From the NCBI GenBank assembly GCA_020724185.1, contig DYHL01000137.1:1-7160 (forward strand): a DNA stretch of 7,160 bases, written 5' to 3'. The position numbers and the translations under genes were made by a program. Below the pieces are notes generated by a model. The model was not told the DNA's origin. It searched no databases and worked only from the letters and a program-made list of their open reading frames with translations. Source of the DNA: Candidatus Nitrosymbiomonas sp. (GTDB taxonomy: Bacteria > Sysuimicrobiota > Sysuimicrobiia > Sysuimicrobiales > Humicultoraceae). The first letter of the stretch is position 1; each line of letters begins with the position of its first letter. Positions 1 to 5,329 of this stretch are shown in pieces.

Positions 1-437
1 TGGATCCCTACCTGCGCCCGCTCTATGACGCCCTCTACGAGATGGTCGGGCCCGAACGGTTCGCCCGTCTCAGCGAGCGCGGTATCATCGAGGTGGCGCC
101 CCTGGCGTTCATGCGCGGCCGGACCCTCAACGACGCCTTCATAATCCTGGACGAAGCGCAGAACACCACCCGCGAGCAGATGAAGATGTTCCTGACGCGG
201 CTGGGGTTCGGATCCAAGGCGGTCGTCACCGGGGACATCACGCAGATTGACCTCCCGCGCGATCGGGCCTCAGGCATGGTGGAGGCCCGCGAGATCTTCA
301 GGGGGCTGGAAGGAATCGCCTTCGTCGAGCTCACCGAGGGCGACGTCGTGCGGCACGAGCTGGTCCAGACGATTGTGCGGGCCTACGAGCGGTTCGAGAC
401 CACAAGGGGCGAGGGCCCATCCGGGGCACCGCCGTGA
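1..437 (+). CDS. phoH: PhoH-family ATPase, 3' part (start lies upstream of window)
   Basis: This is the C-terminal 144 codons of a PhoH/YbeZ-type P-loop protein; the frame runs from base 3 to the TGA at 435-437 and is open to the window edge. It opens with DPYLRPLYDALYEM, typical of PhoH, followed by LNDAFIILDEAQNTT, the Walker B segment with the DEAQN signature. MKMFLTRLGFGSKAVVTGD and ITQIDLP, the sensor region, come next. The Walker A loop must lie upstream. PhoH proteins are cytoplasmic ATPases thought to act in RNA metabolism. They are often encoded beside ybeY, and that gene is two genes downstream here. The C-terminus is short and ends GAPP inside an 11-bp tandem repeat. Family identity is near certain; the exact biochemical role is not well settled for the family. 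Confidence 0.96.
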   Translation, partial: DPYLRPLYDALYEMVGPERFARLSERGIIEVAPLAFMRGRTLNDAFIILDEAQNTTREQMKMFLTRLGFGSKAVVTGDITQIDLPRDRASGMVEAREIFRGLEGIAFVELTEGDVVRHELVQTIVRAYERFETTRGEGPSGAPP

Positions 438-472
438 CGCCGCCGTGACGCCGCCGTGACGCCGCCGTGACG
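431..472 (+). repeat. 11-bp tandem repeat, about 3.8 copies, spanning the phoH stop and HD-gene start
   Basis: The unit GCCGTGACGCC occurs perfectly at 431-441, 442-452 and 453-463, followed by nine bases of a fourth copy at 464-472. Each copy contains GTGA, which is at once a possible GTG start and a TGA stop. The phoH stop is the TGA in copy 1 (435-437), and the best start for the HD gene is the GTG in the last copy (467-469). The GTGs at 434, 445 and 456 each run into a TGA after four codons. Three extra copies add 33 bp between stop and start. Confidence 0.93.
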
Positions 473-1918
473 AGGGCCTCCTCGCCGGGCCGTAGCTGGA
501 TCTCCGAGATGATCCGCCCCATGTGGATGAGGCGGGTTCTGCTGGGCCTGGTGACCCTGGCCGGCCTTGTCTTCATCATCGGTCTGGACTACCTCCCTGC
601 AGGGACAACATGGACCGGACTCGCAGGCGCGGCCGTGGTCGTGGGCCTGGTGCTGGGCGTAACCGGGGTCTACCTGTGGCAGTACCAGCGCGAGATATGG
701 GAAACCGACCGGCTCTTGGTCCTCTGGAGCCTCGTGGCGGTCGGCACGCTTGGCCTCGCGCAGGTCTTTGGCGCGCCACGTTTCAGCAACTACCTGGTTC
801 CTGCGCCGGCAGGGGCGATGCTGCTCTCGATCCTGCTGCGTCCCAGGCCGGCGCTGTTCTCCTCCGCTGCCTTCGCCATCCTGGTTGGCCTTACCGCCGA
901 ACAGCAGTTCCCGACGGTTGTGGCGGTGTTCATAGGCGGCTTGGTCGGAGTCTTTGCCTGCCGTCAGGTCAACCACCGGGCGGACTTCGGCGCTGCCGGG
1001 CTGCTCGTGGGCGCGGCTTGCGCGATCGCGGCGCTGGCCACAGGGTTGCTAGAGGGGCTGCCCATCTACCCGGCGATAGCGACCAACGCCGCCTACGCCC
1101 TCGGCAGCGGCCTTCTCGCCGCGGTTGTCACCATTGGGGTCCTACCGTTCCTGGAACAGCTATTTGGGTTGATCACACCGATAAAGCTCTTGGAGTTGGC
1201 CAGCCCGGCGCACCCCCTGCTCCGGCGTCTCCAACTGGAAGCGCCCGGGACTTACCACCACAGTCTCATGGTGGCCAACATGGCCGAGGCCGCTGCCGAG
1301 GCCGTGGGTGCCGATGCGCTGCTGGCTCGTGTTGGTACGTACTACCACGACATCGGCAAGCTTCGCCGGCCGGCATTCTTCGTCGAGAACCAGGGTGGCA
1401 TAGACAACCCCCACGACAAGATGACGCCGAGTCTCTCGGCGCTCACCGTCAGCGCTCATGTCCGGGACGGGATGGACCTCGCGCGCGAGTACGGCCTTCC
1501 CGAGCCAGTGGCCGACTTCATCCCCCAACACCATGGGACCGCGCTGCTGACTTACTTCTACCACCAGGCCCTGGAGCGCGGCGACCCCCTGGACGAGTTC
1601 GCATTTCGATACGAGGGCCCCAAACCCCAGACTCCAGAGGCGGCCGTCGTGATGCTGGCCGACGCGGCAGAGGCGGCAGTCCGATCTCTTAACCGGCCCA
1701 CGCCTGACCGACTGGAGGACGTGGTGCGGAGGATCATCCGGGACAAACTCGAGGACGGCCAGCTCGACGAGTGCGGTCTGACCTTTCGCGACCTGGACCG
1801 GATCGCCGCCGCGTTCGCGCGGATCCTGGCAGGGGTGCTTCACCCGCGCCTGGAGTACCCCGATCTCGAGGGGGAACTGGCACGACGGCGCCGCGATCGT
1901 CCGGCCAAGGCCCGCTGA
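467..1918 (+). CDS. pgpH: 7TM-HD membrane phosphohydrolase, PgpH/YqfF family, lacking the extracellular domain
   Basis: This 483-residue protein has an N-terminal membrane half and a C-terminal HD domain. Hydrophobic segments lie near residues 22-42, 48-72, 83-102, 107-124, 128-143, 150-165, 176-195 and 205-227. The HD domain begins after LLELASPAHPLLRRLQLEAP and carries HHSLM (H264, H265), HDIGK (H294, D295), NPHDK (314-318), H331, QHHGT (H355, H356) and LADAAEA (D399), the expected metal ligands. PgpH relatives hydrolyse the second messenger c-di-AMP at the inner membrane face; that activity is inferred here. Family members are commonly about 700 residues with a large extracellular domain after TM1. 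Here TM1 and TM2 are only about six residues apart, so that domain is missing. The GTG at 467 has no clear Shine-Dalgarno sequence; ATG 509, 521 or 527 are alternatives that keep TM1. Known neighbours of the family (phoH, ybeY, dgkA) are all present. Confidence 0.92.
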   Translation: MTRASSPGRSWISEMIRPMWMRRVLLGLVTLAGLVFIIGLDYLPAGTTWTGLAGAAVVVGLVLGVTGVYLWQYQREIWETDRLLVLWSLVAVGTLGLAQVFGAPRFSNYLVPAPAGAMLLSILLRPRPALFSSAAFAILVGLTAEQQFPTVVAVFIGGLVGVFACRQVNHRADFGAAGLLVGAACAIAALATGLLEGLPIYPAIATNAAYALGSGLLAAVVTIGVLPFLEQLFGLITPIKLLELASPAHPLLRRLQLEAPGTYHHSLMVANMAEAAAEAVGADALLARVGTYYHDIGKLRRPAFFVENQGGIDNPHDKMTPSLSALTVSAHVRDGMDLAREYGLPEPVADFIPQHHGTALLTYFYHQALERGDPLDEFAFRYEGPKPQTPEAAVVMLADAAEAAVRSLNRPTPDRLEDVVRRIIRDKLEDGQLDECGLTFRDLDRIAAAFARILAGVLHPRLEYPDLEGELARRRRDRPAKAR

Positions 1919-1922
1919 GGTG
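1917..1922 (+). promoter_or_regulatory. Shine-Dalgarno site of ybeY
   Basis: GAGGTG overlaps the TGA stop of the upstream HD gene and lies five bases before ATG 1928. This spacing favours ATG 1928 over the in-frame TTG at 1925, which would be only two bases from the site. Confidence 0.7.
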
Positions 1923-1927
1923 TCTTG

Positions 1928-2374
1928 ATGCGCGTCCACATCGTGGCATCAGGCGTCCGCCACTCAATCCCGCTGAGATTGCTCAGGGAGGCTGCCCTGG
2001 CGGCGATGCGGGCCGCCCGGTGCCCCGGAGGAGCTGAGGTTGAGGTCGCCCTGGTGGACGACGCCACGATCAGCCGGCTCAACCGCCGGTTTCTGGGTCA
2101 CCGGGGACCCACCGACGTGCTGGCGTTTCCGGGTGGTTCGCGCGGCGAGCCTGCTCCCTGCGGGACGCTGCTTGGTGAGATCGTGATCTCGGTGGAGCGG
2201 GCCCGCGCCCAGGCGCGCGATGCGGGCTGGCCCCTCCGCCGGGAGGTGGCATTGCTGCTGGTGCACGGTCTGTTCCACCTGCGTGGCTACGACGACCACA
2301 CGCCGCGGGAGGCGGGGCTGATGCGGGCGCGCGAGCGAAGGGTTTTGGAGAAGATCTTCGGATCAGGAGGGTAG
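1928..2374 (+). CDS. ybeY: YbeY endoribonuclease, rRNA maturation factor
   Basis: The 148-residue product is of usual YbeY length. YbeY is a zinc-dependent single-strand endoribonuclease that acts in the cytoplasm on 16S rRNA 3'-end maturation and ribosome quality control. Family hallmarks are LNRRFLGHRGPTDVLAFP (51-68), LLGEIVIS (81-88) and the zinc site HGLFHLRGYDDH (113-124). The first two zinc ligands are H113 and H117. The canonical third histidine follows GYD directly; here that place is Asp123 and the histidine comes one residue later (H124), so the third ligand is uncertain. The ATG at 1928 is chosen because GAGGTG sits five bases upstream. The gene follows the HD gene after 9 nt and precedes dgkA by 9 nt, which suggests an operon. 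Confidence 0.95.
   Translation: MRVHIVASGVRHSIPLRLLREAALAAMRAARCPGGAEVEVALVDDATISRLNRRFLGHRGPTDVLAFPGGSRGEPAPCGTLLGEIVISVERARAQARDAGWPLRREVALLLVHGLFHLRGYDDHTPREAGLMRARERRVLEKIFGSGG
2365..2370 (+). promoter_or_regulatory. Probable Shine-Dalgarno site of dgkA
   Basis: A perfect AGGAGG lies within the last codons of ybeY, 13 bases before ATG 2384. The spacing is longer than ideal. GGAG at 2379-2382 is too close to the start to serve alone. No other in-frame start exists upstream because TAG 2372-2374 closes the frame. Confidence 0.5.
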
Positions 2375-2383
2375 GGTTGGAGC

Positions 2384-2848
2384 ATGCGGCACACCCTGTG
2401 GCAGAGTTTCGAGTATGCAGGCCGTGGGCTGGTGGCGGCCATGGCCTCACAACGAACCATGAGGATCCACGTCCTGGTCGCGTGCGCGGTTTCTGCCGCG
2501 GTGATGTGGCTGGAGCTGCCGGTCGCAGATACCGCTGTTCTCGTCGTGGCGATGGCTGGCGTGCTGGCCGTTGAGCTGTTGAACACGGCGGTGGAGGCGG
2601 TAGTGGACATGCACGCCGGCGGCAGGCACGATTCGCTGGCCGGGCGCGTCAAGGACCTGAGCGCGGCGGCGGTGCTGGTTATCGCGGCAGGTACGGCCAT
2701 CGTGGGCGTGATCGTCCTGGGACCGCCGGTGGCGACCGCGATCGGGATGGGCAGCGCCGATGCCCTCTCCGCCGGCCGGGCGGTTGTTCTGCTCGGGGTA
2801 CTGACCTGCGCGGCCCTGGCCCTTTGGCAGGCCGGTTCGCGGCGATAG
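2384..2848 (+). CDS. dgkA: Diacylglycerol kinase / undecaprenol kinase, DgkA family
   Basis: This 154-residue integral membrane lipid kinase belongs to the small DgkA family (PF01219). In Gram-positive-type bacteria such enzymes mainly phosphorylate undecaprenol, or recycle diacylglycerol, at the cytoplasmic membrane. Visible motifs are SFEYAGRGL (9-17), RTMRIHV (24-30), the signature ELLNTAVEAVVD (64-75, with E64, N67, E71 and D75) and KDLSAAAVLV (90-99). Membrane segments lie near 29-44, 50-70 and 94-112. The family core ends near residue 112. About 40 more residues follow, with a fourth hydrophobic stretch at 132-149, so the protein is longer than the usual 120-130 residues. It follows ybeY by 9 nt. 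The choice between undecaprenol and diacylglycerol as substrate cannot be made from sequence alone. Confidence 0.93.
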   Translation: MRHTLWQSFEYAGRGLVAAMASQRTMRIHVLVACAVSAAVMWLELPVADTAVLVVAMAGVLAVELLNTAVEAVVDMHAGGRHDSLAGRVKDLSAAAVLVIAAGTAIVGVIVLGPPVATAIGMGSADALSAGRAVVLLGVLTCAALALWQAGSRR

Positions 2849-2853
2849 GCGTG

Positions 2854-2862
2854 TGATATAAT
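2854..2862 (+). promoter_or_regulatory. Extended -10 promoter for the CNNM gene unit
   Basis: TGATATAAT in the 62-nt dgkA/CNNM gap is a perfect extended -10 element: TG at 2854-2855, one spacer base, then TATAAT at 2857-2862. It is a striking AT-rich island in GC-rich surroundings. No good -35 hexamer lies at the usual spacing (2834-2839 reads GGTTCG), as is common for extended -10 promoters. Transcription would begin near 2869, giving a leader of about 42 nt before TTG 2911. It may allow the downstream genes to be expressed independently of the phoH-dgkA operon. Confidence 0.75.
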
Positions 2863-2910
2863 CGAGTCGATCCGGCGGCCGCCAGGCCCAAAAGGCAGGC
2901 AAAACTCTCC

Positions 2911-4191
2911 TTGGATGCGTCAAGTCACGCGGTCGAACTGGTTGTCCTGGGGCTCCTGCTTCTGCTCTCGGCCTTCTTCTCGGGATCAGAGACGGCCCTG
3001 TTCGCGGCCAACCGTCTCAAGCTGCGGCACCTGAGGGAGGAGGGCAGCGGTCGAGCCCGGGTCGCATTGGGCCTGCTGGACAATCCTGCCCGGCTTCTCT
3101 CCACCCTCCTGATCGGCAACAACATCGTCAACACCGCCGCGGCGGTCGTCGCCACGACGGCCCTGGTCAGATTGTTGGGGCCGGAACGCGGCCCGGTCTA
3201 CGCCTTCGTGACGGTAACCCTGGTGGTGCTGCTGTTCGCAGAGATCACCCCCAAGACCCTGGCAGCCCATCACGCCAACCGGTTCGCACTGCTGGCCGCC
3301 CGCCCGGTCGCCTGGTTCTCGGCGCTGCTCGCGCCTGTCAACCGTGTGCTGTCGTTCTTGACGAACGTGCTGGCCCGGCCGCTGGGAGGACGCGTGCGGC
3401 CCGACGCGCCGATGGTGACCGAGGAAGAGATCCAGATCCTGATCCGCATGGGCGAGGAGCAGGGGGTCCTCGAACAGGACGAGAGCGAGATGATCCACTC
3501 GATCATTGAGTTCGGTGACACGGTGGCGCGCGAGGTGATGGTGCCGCGCGTGGACATGGTCTGCGTCGAGGCAGATGATCCGATCGAGGCGGTTCTGGAG
3601 GTTGTCCGCACCCACGCGCACTCGCGGGTTCCGGTCTACCACGACACGGTGGATCAGATCGTGGGCCTGGTGCACGTTAAGGACCTGCTCTCCGGGTTCC
3701 GGGACGGTCGCCTTGAGGGGACGGTACGCGATTTCACCCGGCCGGCGTACTTCGTACCCGACAGCAAGCGCCTGGACGAGCTGTTCCGCGAGATGCGCCG
3801 CAAGCAGGTTCACATGGCGATCGCGGTGGATGAGTACGGCGGCACGGCTGGGCTGGTGACGATAGAGGACCTGTTGGAAGAGATCGTGGGGCCGATCCGG
3901 GACGAGTACGACAAGGAGGACGCGCCGGTCACGGTGCTCAGCGACGGCGCCGCGCTGGTAGACGGCCGCCTGCACCTCGAAGAGGTCAACGCCGCGCTCA
4001 ATTTGGAATTGCCCGTGGGCGAGGTGGACTCCCTGGGCGGTTTTGTCTACAGCCTGCTGGGGCACATGCCCGTGCAGGGAGAGCGGGTCACCTTTGACCG
4101 CGTGGAACTCGCGGTCGAACGGGTGGACGGCCACCGCATCGAGCAGGTCAGGATCACCAGGATCCTGCCCAAGGAGGAGCCCGACGACTGA
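2911..4191 (+). CDS. CNNM/CorC (HlyC-type) transporter with CBS pair, probable Mg2+ exporter
   Basis: The 426-residue membrane protein has the full three-part architecture. A DUF21/CNNM membrane domain covers about 1-165, with SGSETAL (24-30), LLIGNNIVNT (67-76) and AEITPKTLA (110-118), which form the ion site in characterised relatives. A linker helix and a CBS pair cover about 170-335, including REVMVPRVDM (207-216), SRVPVYHDTVDQIVGLVHV (238-256) and VDEYGGTAGLVTIEDLLEEI (306-325). A C-terminal CorC/HlyC domain covers about 340-418. Characterised CNNM/CorB/MpfA proteins handle Mg2+ efflux and bind Mg-ATP at the CBS pair; export of Mg2+ is inferred here. Older databases call this family hemolysin, which is misleading. 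The TTG start has only a weak upstream AGGCAGG (2893-2899, 11 nt away), and no better in-frame start is seen. Its TGA shares one base with the ATG of the next gene. Confidence 0.93.
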   Translation: MDASSHAVELVVLGLLLLLSAFFSGSETALFAANRLKLRHLREEGSGRARVALGLLDNPARLLSTLLIGNNIVNTAAAVVATTALVRLLGPERGPVYAFVTVTLVVLLFAEITPKTLAAHHANRFALLAARPVAWFSALLAPVNRVLSFLTNVLARPLGGRVRPDAPMVTEEEIQILIRMGEEQGVLEQDESEMIHSIIEFGDTVAREVMVPRVDMVCVEADDPIEAVLEVVRTHAHSRVPVYHDTVDQIVGLVHVKDLLSGFRDGRLEGTVRDFTRPAYFVPDSKRLDELFREMRRKQVHMAIAVDEYGGTAGLVTIEDLLEEIVGPIRDEYDKEDAPVTVLSDGAALVDGRLHLEEVNAALNLELPVGEVDSLGGFVYSLLGHMPVQGERVTFDRVELAVERVDGHRIEQVRITRILPKEEPDD

Positions 4192-4814
4192 TGCGGCACC
4201 ACTTCCGGAGGCACCTGATTGCGGGCCTTCTGGTGACCCTGCCGGTGGGCGTCACCGTGTTCGTCCTGCTGGCTCTCTTTCGCTTCCTCGACAACCTGCT
4301 GGGTCCGATCTTCACCCACCTGGTTGGGTTTCGGATCCCGGGGCTGGGGCTGTTGGCCGGGTTCCTCTTGATCCTCGCGGTGGGCGCCATGGCCAGCAAC
4401 ATCATCGGCGGCCGCATCGTGCAGGTGTTCGATGGGTTGATGATGCGGATACCGCTGGCCAGGACCGTCTACTCGGCCACCAAGCAGATCAGTGACGCGC
4501 TACTGCAGCAGAAGCGCGGGGCGTTCACGCAGGCCGTGCTCGTGGAGTGGCCGCGGCAAGGCATCTACACAGTGGGGTTCGTCACCGGCGAAACGCGGGG
4601 AGAGGCGCAGGAGAAGACCGCCGAGCGGGTCATCAACGTCTTCGTGGTTACAACTCCAAACCCCACGACGGGTTTCCTCTGCCTGGTGCCCGAGAGCCAG
4701 ATGACGCCCCTGGAGATGAGCGTGGAGGACGCGCTGAAACTCGTCGTCTCCGCTGGCATCGTCACGCCGCCCTACACGGCAGACGAGCGGCCGTCAGGGA
4801 GCCGGTTCGGGTGA
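4191..4814 (+). CDS. DUF502 family membrane protein
   Basis: The 207-residue protein belongs to DUF502 (PF04367), a family of bacterial and plant membrane proteins that includes plant COV/LCV. The molecular function is unknown. Two membrane segments lie near residues 10-32 and 50-71. The conserved motifs are RIPLARTVYSATKQI (86-100), VTTPNPTTGFL (153-163) and MSVEDALKLVVSAG (176-189). Residues 72-207 look like a soluble cytoplasmic domain. The ATG at 4191 overlaps the stop of the CNNM gene by one base (TGATG), and AAGGAGG lies 13 nt upstream (4171-4177), so translation is probably coupled. The 3' end overlaps the cdd start. Coupling to CNNM and the two-helix topology suggest an accessory membrane role, but nothing in the sequence proves this. 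Confidence 0.93.
   Translation: MRHHFRRHLIAGLLVTLPVGVTVFVLLALFRFLDNLLGPIFTHLVGFRIPGLGLLAGFLLILAVGAMASNIIGGRIVQVFDGLMMRIPLARTVYSATKQISDALLQQKRGAFTQAVLVEWPRQGIYTVGFVTGETRGEAQEKTAERVINVFVVTTPNPTTGFLCLVPESQMTPLEMSVEDALKLVVSAGIVTPPYTADERPSGSRFG
4796..4801 (+). promoter_or_regulatory. Shine-Dalgarno site of cdd
   Basis: AGGGAG in the last codons of the DUF502 gene lies nine bases before GTG 4811. It supports that start over the long in-frame upstream extension and over GTG 4859, which lacks a purine-rich upstream site. Confidence 0.65.
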
Positions 4815-5242
4815 GCCGGTCACCAGCCCACCCAGGTCCGCGTGGGCCGTCGGGTCCAGTGCTCAGGGCGCTGGTGCGCGCTGCGCGGGCGGCTCGCCGG
4901 CGCGCCTATTCGCCCTACTCGCGCTACCCCGTGGGCGCCTCGGTGCTGACCGCATCCGGAGCGGTGATCTCGGGGTGCAACGTGGAGAACGCGTCGTACG
5001 GGCTGTCGGTGTGCGCCGAGCGCGTCGCGATCCAGCGCGCCGTCGCCGAGGGGCACCGCCGGATGCGCGCGGTGGCCGTCGTCACGGGCTCCCCGGCTGC
5101 CATGCCTTGCGGGGCCTGCCGGCAGGTGATGCACGAGTTCGGGGTCGAGGAGGTCATCGTGGCCGGGCCCAGAGGCGCCCCCCGGACCTTCCGCCTGGAC
5201 GACCTACTGAGCCTCCCCTTCGATTCCTCCCACCTTTCTTGA
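4811..5242 (+). CDS. cdd: Cytidine deaminase
   Basis: This 143-residue enzyme is of the small tetrameric type. It deaminates cytidine and deoxycytidine to uridine and deoxyuridine in pyrimidine salvage. All zinc-site motifs are present: GCNVENASYG (55-64), VCAER with ligand C68 and catalytic E70, and PCGACRQ with ligands C100 and C103. AYSPYSRYPVGASV (32-45) is the usual N-terminal motif. The GTG start forms a GTGA overlap with the DUF502 stop and has AGGGAG nine bases upstream. The reading frame is open further upstream (from 4547), but that part only shadows the DUF502 gene. The first 15 residues are proline-rich and not conserved-looking, so GTG 4859 is a minor alternative. In Firmicutes cdd usually sits between dgkA and era; here two genes separate it from dgkA and era does not follow. 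Confidence 0.96.
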   Translation: MSRSPAHPGPRGPSGPVLRALVRAARAARRRAYSPYSRYPVGASVLTASGAVISGCNVENASYGLSVCAERVAIQRAVAEGHRRMRAVAVVTGSPAAMPCGACRQVMHEFGVEEVIVAGPRGAPRTFRLDDLLSLPFDSSHLS

Positions 5243-5268
5243 CGATCCTCCCCGGCTGCCCGTATATT
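5239..5268 (+). promoter_or_regulatory. Sigma70-like promoter for the MgtE-like/Nramp unit
   Basis: TTGACG (5239-5244) and TATATT (5263-5268) are separated by 18 bases and closely match the housekeeping consensus. The -35 box overlaps the TGA stop of cdd (5240-5242). The region is notably AT-rich for this window. The predicted start is near 5275, which leaves a leader of about 55 nt before TTG 5330. No recognisable MntR, Fur or DtxR operator was seen around it. Confidence 0.75.
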
Positions 5269-5317
5269 TAGTCAAAGGCTGTGTGGGGGTATTCCATGAG
5301 CGCACACGAAGACACGC

Positions 5318-5322
5318 AGGAG
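5318..5322 (+). promoter_or_regulatory. Shine-Dalgarno site of the MgtE-like gene
   Basis: AGGAG lies seven bases before TTG 5330, an ideal spacing. ATG 5345 would be 22 bases away. This decides the start in favour of TTG 5330, although ATG 5345 sits nearer the conserved beginning of the PRC-like domain. Confidence 0.6.
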
Positions 5323-5329
5323 CCTCCCC

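Noticed and set aside
523..1692. 389-codon + strand frame inside the HD gene
   Set aside because: Its translation is Arg/Gly/Pro-rich low complexity without recognisable motifs. It is a frame shadow of the HD gene, whose frame has all catalytic residues.
1925..1927. TTG one codon upstream as the ybeY start
   Set aside because: It lies only two bases from GAGGTG; ATG 1928 has better spacing and is a stronger start codon.
2874..2883. Perfect 10-bp palindrome GGCGGCCGCC between the promoter and the CNNM start
   Set aside because: It has no loop and no following T-run, so it is not a terminator. Such GC palindromes are likely by chance here, and an operator role has no support.
2986..4134. Long open frame (382 codons) on the - strand opposite the CNNM gene
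   Set aside because: It is His-, Arg- and Gln-rich with no family motif, as expected for the complement of a GC-rich gene. The + strand frame has full CNNM/CBS/CorC motifs.
4547..4810. In-frame upstream extension of cytidine deaminase
   Set aside because: The extension overlaps the conserved DUF502 domain in another frame and has no family similarity. GTG 4811 has a ribosome site and a GTGA junction.
5243..5329. M-box (Mg2+) riboswitch ahead of the MgtE-like gene
   Set aside because: An M-box is about 170 nt. The leader from the predicted start (about 5275) to TTG 5330 is only about 55 nt and shows no matching complex structure.
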